A DNA stretch of 64,000 nt from Clostridiales bacterium 1_7_47FAA (lineage in GTDB: Bacteria; Bacillota; Clostridia; Lachnospirales; Lachnospiraceae), in contig DS990260.1 in assembly GCA_000155435.1 (NCBI GenBank), forward strand, positions 619,004-683,003, given 5' to 3'. Positions within the stretch are counted from its first letter, which is position 1. Each line of letters begins with the position of its first letter. Of this stretch, positions 61,149-64,000 are shown in pieces. The translations under genes and the position numbers were made by a program. The notes beneath the pieces were generated by a model. The model did not search any database. It was not told the DNA's origin and saw only the letters and a program-made list of their open reading frames with translations.

Positions 61149-61447
61149 CCTTCCCCTGCCTCCGTTTCCTTTTTCCGGATTTCATCCATCGCCGCCTCCA
61201 CCGAGGCCGTATCGCCGAAAATGGCCAGCAGTATCATGTTCTGGGGACAGCTGCCACGTATATCTTCCACCGTGACCCCCACTGCCTTTTCCGCCACATC
61301 GGCGGCGCATACCATTTCAATCATCCGGCCCTGTATGAGGCCGATGGCGTCCGCCTGCCCTATGGGCTTTGACGGCCCTGACCCTTTCCTGCGGCACAGT
61401 ATGTCGATGGTGCCCTGGGTGGGCGATTTAATGATTCGGTATTCCAT
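61142..61447 (-). CDS. BMC shell protein, EutS/PduU type
   Basis: The 101-residue protein is a BMC domain with an N-terminal strand order like EutS/PduU (EYRIIKSPTQGTIDILCRRK, then IGLIQGRMIEMVCAADVAEK and ILLAIFGDTASVEAAM). I choose MEYRI because AAGGTG lies five bases upstream; the ATG at 61459 sits too close to its AAAGG. EutS/PduU hexamers carry a beta-barrel that plugs the pore. Confidence 0.88.
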   Translation of the reverse strand: MEYRIIKSPTQGTIDILCRRKGSGPSKPIGQADAIGLIQGRMIEMVCAADVAEKAVGVTVEDIRGSCPQNMILLAIFGDTASVEAAMDEIRKKETEAGEGW

Positions 61448-61513
61448 AGACACCTTCATCCTTTCTTATATCTTTCTTACCATGCCTGCGGCATGTTATA
61501 CCTTCCCGTCCCC

Positions 61514-62353
61514 TTACCAGGCTGCCCGGCAGTTCATTGCGATTCCAAGAGGCGTCACAAACATGGGGTTGCCCGGCTTATAGGTAGGAATCCCGGTTTT
61601 CTTTTCAATGATTCCTTCAATCCCTGTCAGACAGCAGGTACCCCCTACCAGGTAAATCCCATCCACTTCCCTGCCCTCAATGTGGCAGCTGATAATGGAT
61701 GAAACCTTTTCAATCACCGGCTTTAGCACCGGTAACAGCTCCTTGTGGTTCTTTTTATCCCGTTTGTAGCATTCCGCATCAGCAAAGGACATCTTATAGG
61801 CGCCGGATATCACCAGGGAAAAATGGGTCCCTCCGGTAGGTTCATCCGCCACATAGACCACCTTTCCATCCTTCAGTACAGAGATTCCCGTGGTGCCTCC
61901 TCCGATGTCAACCACAGCCCCATTGCGTATCTTTAAAACCGCATTGGCAGCAGTCGGTTCATCGGGCAGGGCCGTGATTTCAAATCCGGCTCCCTGCACC
62001 ACATTTTTAATGGCCCCGGAGTCCAGGGCGTCCGTGCCCGGCGGAATGGCGGCCGCCGCATAAAACAGTCCGGTCCCCAGCTTTTCCTCCAGCTCCTCCT
62101 TCATTTCCCTGACAATGCGGATGGCGCCGATGTAATCCACCACCATGCCGTCCCGCACCACATCCGCATAGCGGAAGGTTCCGGCCACCGGGCGCAGGTG
62201 TTCATCCAGGACAGCCAGCACCACGCAGGCGGTCCCAAGGTCAACACCGGTATAGTAAACTGCCGACGGTTCCCGGACAGGTTTTGCCATCACGGCTTCA
62301 AACTCCCTGACCATACGGTCGCAGGCCTTAAATGTTAATTCTTCTTTTGACAC
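61514..62353 (-). CDS. eutJ: EutJ-type Hsp70-like ATPase
   Basis: The 279-residue protein has the actin/Hsp70 nucleotide fold: YTGVDLGTACVVLAVLDE, AVVDIGGGTTGISVL and YLVGGTCCLTGIEGI. EutJ is a putative chaperone of microcompartment enzymes, possibly for reactivating or loading them. It overlaps the EutT-like gene by 19 bases. Confidence 0.94.
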   Translation of the reverse strand: MSKEELTFKACDRMVREFEAVMAKPVREPSAVYYTGVDLGTACVVLAVLDEHLRPVAGTFRYADVVRDGMVVDYIGAIRIVREMKEELEEKLGTGLFYAAAAIPPGTDALDSGAIKNVVQGAGFEITALPDEPTAANAVLKIRNGAVVDIGGGTTGISVLKDGKVVYVADEPTGGTHFSLVISGAYKMSFADAECYKRDKKNHKELLPVLKPVIEKVSSIISCHIEGREVDGIYLVGGTCCLTGIEGIIEKKTGIPTYKPGNPMFVTPLGIAMNCRAAW

Positions 62354-62964
62354 GTCTTTCCTCCAAATGCCTGGCAGATTATCTGTGACAGCCGGTTGAT
62401 GATACGGTTAACGGTTCCCTTCTTATCTTCAGGCAGTGTGCATGACAGGATACGCAGCTCACACCTCAGGCAGTGAAGGAGGGCAATCTCACGTCCTCTG
62501 GGGGATTGGACATGGAATCCGGTGACTTCAAAGCAGTCTTCTAGCTGGCTGTCCCTGTTTTCCTGTGTGATTCCTGTACAGCTGGCCCATGGCGGCCCTG
62601 AATCCGGCATTTCCTGTGTGATTCCGGCCAGACTCCGCTCCAGCTCGAATATTTCCCGGGCCGCCAGCACATCCATATCCAGCAGGCTGGCCCCGGCCTC
62701 CAGGAACCTGGCCCGGACAGAGCGGATAATGGCCTCCTCCAGCGGATATGGGGCACCGTGGATTGGGGATGCCTTATCCTGTGCCTGATGTGTTATTCCA
62801 TCCATGGGTTCGGCTGTCTCCACGGAATCCTTGATTTTGACACCGCGGTCATTTAAAAACTGCCTTCCTCCCGGTGTCAGCCGCTCTCCTGCTTTTGTCT
62901 CATAGGATGGGAATGGGTGCTTCTTATAGGCGGCCCGCAGGTCATCCTCTGTTATGAACCTCAT
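62335..62964 (-). CDS. EutT-like protein
   Basis: The 209-residue protein begins with RFITEDDLRAAYKKHP and RLTPGGRQFLNDRGVKIKD, like the N-terminus of the EutT cobalamin adenosyltransferase. The rest is helical, with a cysteine/histidine cluster in LHCLRCELRILSC. Whether it adenosylates cobalamin is doubtful, since the EutT metal motif is not clear. The ATG overlaps the ADH stop (ATGA), so it is coupled to the upstream gene. Confidence 0.75.
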   Translation of the reverse strand: MRFITEDDLRAAYKKHPFPSYETKAGERLTPGGRQFLNDRGVKIKDSVETAEPMDGITHQAQDKASPIHGAPYPLEEAIIRSVRARFLEAGASLLDMDVLAAREIFELERSLAGITQEMPDSGPPWASCTGITQENRDSQLEDCFEVTGFHVQSPRGREIALLHCLRCELRILSCTLPEDKKGTVNRIINRLSQIICQAFGGKTCQKKN

Positions 62965-64000
62965 CCCAGGCCCCCTTTGCACAGCCTTCCATATATATCT
63001 TCCAGATTTTTTAAAGCAGGCTTTCTTGGGTTGGCAGCCGTACAGCCGTCCTCCAGGGCTTTTGCGGCCATGCTTTTTACCGACTGCAAAAACTCTTCCC
63101 TGTCAATACCAAGCTCCGTAACCTGCTCCGGTATCCCAATGCGCTTCATAAGGTTGCGGATCTGCCGGATTAGTCCGTGGACCGTGGCTTTCCCGGTTCC
63201 GGCTGAGATGCCTAACAGATTGGCAATCTCCACATAACGGGAAAGCGCTTCCGTCTCACCGGCTTCCTCCAGACCTGCATTATATGTAATCACATGCGGC
63301 AGCAGGATGGCATTGCTTCTGCCATGAGGAATATGGAAGCGGGCCCCCAGGGCGTGCGCCAGGCTGTGGCAGATTCCCAGGGAAGCGCCGTTAAATGCAA
63401 TGCCGGCCAGGCAGGATGCATTGTGCATATGGGTCCTTGCGTCCATATTGCTTCCGTCTATAACCGCCTGCTCCAGATACTTCCATACCATACGGACCGC
63501 CTTCTCAGCACAGGCATCCGTAAAATCCCCTGACTGAGTGGAAACATAGGCTTCCAGCCCATGGGTCAGCACATCCATCCCCGTGTCCGCTGTAATCCCG
63601 GAAGGCACCGTAGCTGTCAGTACCGGGTCTAAAAATGCCACATCCGGCACCATGGCAGGGTCTTTTAGCGGGTACTTGGCCTGGGCCTCTGGATCTGAGA
63701 TGACTGCAAAGGATGTCACCTCACTTCCGGTCCCGCTTGTGGTGGGCACTGCCACAAGGCGGGGCCTCTGTTCCTGTTTCATTGCCGCATAAAGGTGGCA
63801 GACCGCCTTGGCCGTGTCCATGGCGGAACCGCCTCCCAGTGCAATCACGGTATCCGGGGCAAAGTCTTCCATCCCTTCAATTCCCTGTGTCACCGCCTCA
63901 ATGGTGGGGTCCGGCACAACCTTGGCAAATATCCGGCTCTGCGCCCCTGTTTCCTCTAGAAGTCCTTCTATCTCTGAAGCCTTTCCTGATTTCTCCATAA
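62961..64000 (-). CDS. Iron-containing alcohol dehydrogenase (5' end off window)
   Basis: The frame is open at the right edge. The visible 345 codons lack about 40 N-terminal residues compared with the usual 380-390. It has IALGGGSAMDTAKAV (NAD loop), TTSGTGSEVTSFAVI, and the iron ligands within GICHSLAHALGARFHIPHGR. In microcompartments these enzymes reduce part of the aldehyde to alcohol and regenerate NAD+. It precedes the EutT-like gene. Confidence 0.94.
   Translation of the reverse strand, partial: MEKSGKASEIEGLLEETGAQSRIFAKVVPDPTIEAVTQGIEGMEDFAPDTVIALGGGSAMDTAKAVCHLYAAMKQEQRPRLVAVPTTSGTGSEVTSFAVISDPEAQAKYPLKDPAMVPDVAFLDPVLTATVPSGITADTGMDVLTHGLEAYVSTQSGDFTDACAEKAVRMVWKYLEQAVIDGSNMDARTHMHNASCLAGIAFNGASLGICHSLAHALGARFHIPHGRSNAILLPHVITYNAGLEEAGETEALSRYVEIANLLGISAGTGKATVHGLIRQIRNLMKRIGIPEQVTELGIDREEFLQSVKSMAAKALEDGCTAANPRKPALKNLEDIYGRLCKGGLG

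Overview
The window is about 64 kb of roughly 50 % GC chromosome from an anaerobic gut clostridium. A Lachnospiraceae member of the Enterocloster/Clostridium clostridioforme type is the best guess (inference). The reasons are YesM/YesN two-component systems beside sugar ABC transporters, GntR/PadR/HxlR/MerR regulators, Rpn-type PD-(D/E)XK proteins, a microcompartment locus, a TPP riboswitch and LicT antitermination. Most genes are on the minus strand. Both ends cut genes: a beta-glucoside PTS permease on the left and an iron alcohol dehydrogenase on the right.

Layout. 1-3.4 kb: PTS IIBC with its LicT antiterminator (RAT/terminator leader), then thiC under a TPP riboswitch. 3.5-6.5 kb: HxlR regulator, DUF2156 protein, two metallophosphoesterases (one truncated) and a gene remnant. 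6.6-10.7 kb: GntP permease plus LeuCD-type hydro-lyase, divergent from a GntR regulator across a perfect 16-bp palindrome. 10.7-16.1 kb: a redox-looking operon of an NhaC-type antiporter, a thioredoxin-reductase-like flavoprotein with a degenerate thioredoxin tail, and an arylsulfotransferase-like propeller fused to thioredoxin. A Crp/Fnr regulator gene follows, and a 14-bp palindrome sits at the class II activator position of the operon promoter. 16.2-20 kb: small genes, two CCA-less tRNA genes (Ser with an abnormal C33, and Tyr), and an IS110 element of about 1.65 kb with a strongly structured leader (candidate bridge RNA) inserted in a NuoE-like gene, which can be restored in frame.

20-33 kb: Rpn-type protein, proline-rich DUF4397 protein, then an eight-gene pectin/oligogalacturonate-type operon (two ABC permeases, binding lipoprotein, glycoside hydrolase, aldo/keto reductase, PL22 lyase, YesM kinase, YesN regulator). 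33-38 kb: alpha/beta hydrolase, YARHG lipoprotein, and a PadR-DUF1700-type operon with a long repeat tail. 38-42.5 kb: a leuD-leuC-leuD-leuC-nudix operon, giving three LeuCD pairs in the window and no leuA or leuB. 42.7-46 kb: two c-di-GMP enzymes. 46-53 kb: DUF2079 membrane protein, Rpn remnant, LexA-boxed YolD/UmuC pair, AraC-DsbA pair, VOC protein, lipoprotein. 53-56 kb: MerR regulator and a MATE exporter. The exporter leader has two overlapping mini-ORFs and a terminator, and its upstream 65 bp recur at 53.2 kb. 56-57.2 kb: three small conserved proteins. 57.4-64 kb: the distal part of a bacterial microcompartment operon (ADH, EutT-like, EutJ, EutS-like shell, EutN, EutQ, acylating aldehyde dehydrogenase, PduL, EutM-like shell). 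Its signature enzyme must lie beyond the right edge.

The most interesting items are the IS110 element with its candidate bridge RNA and restorable target, the ASST-thioredoxin/TrxR-like/antiporter operon with its palindromic activator site, and the MATE leader with tandem coupled mini-ORFs.
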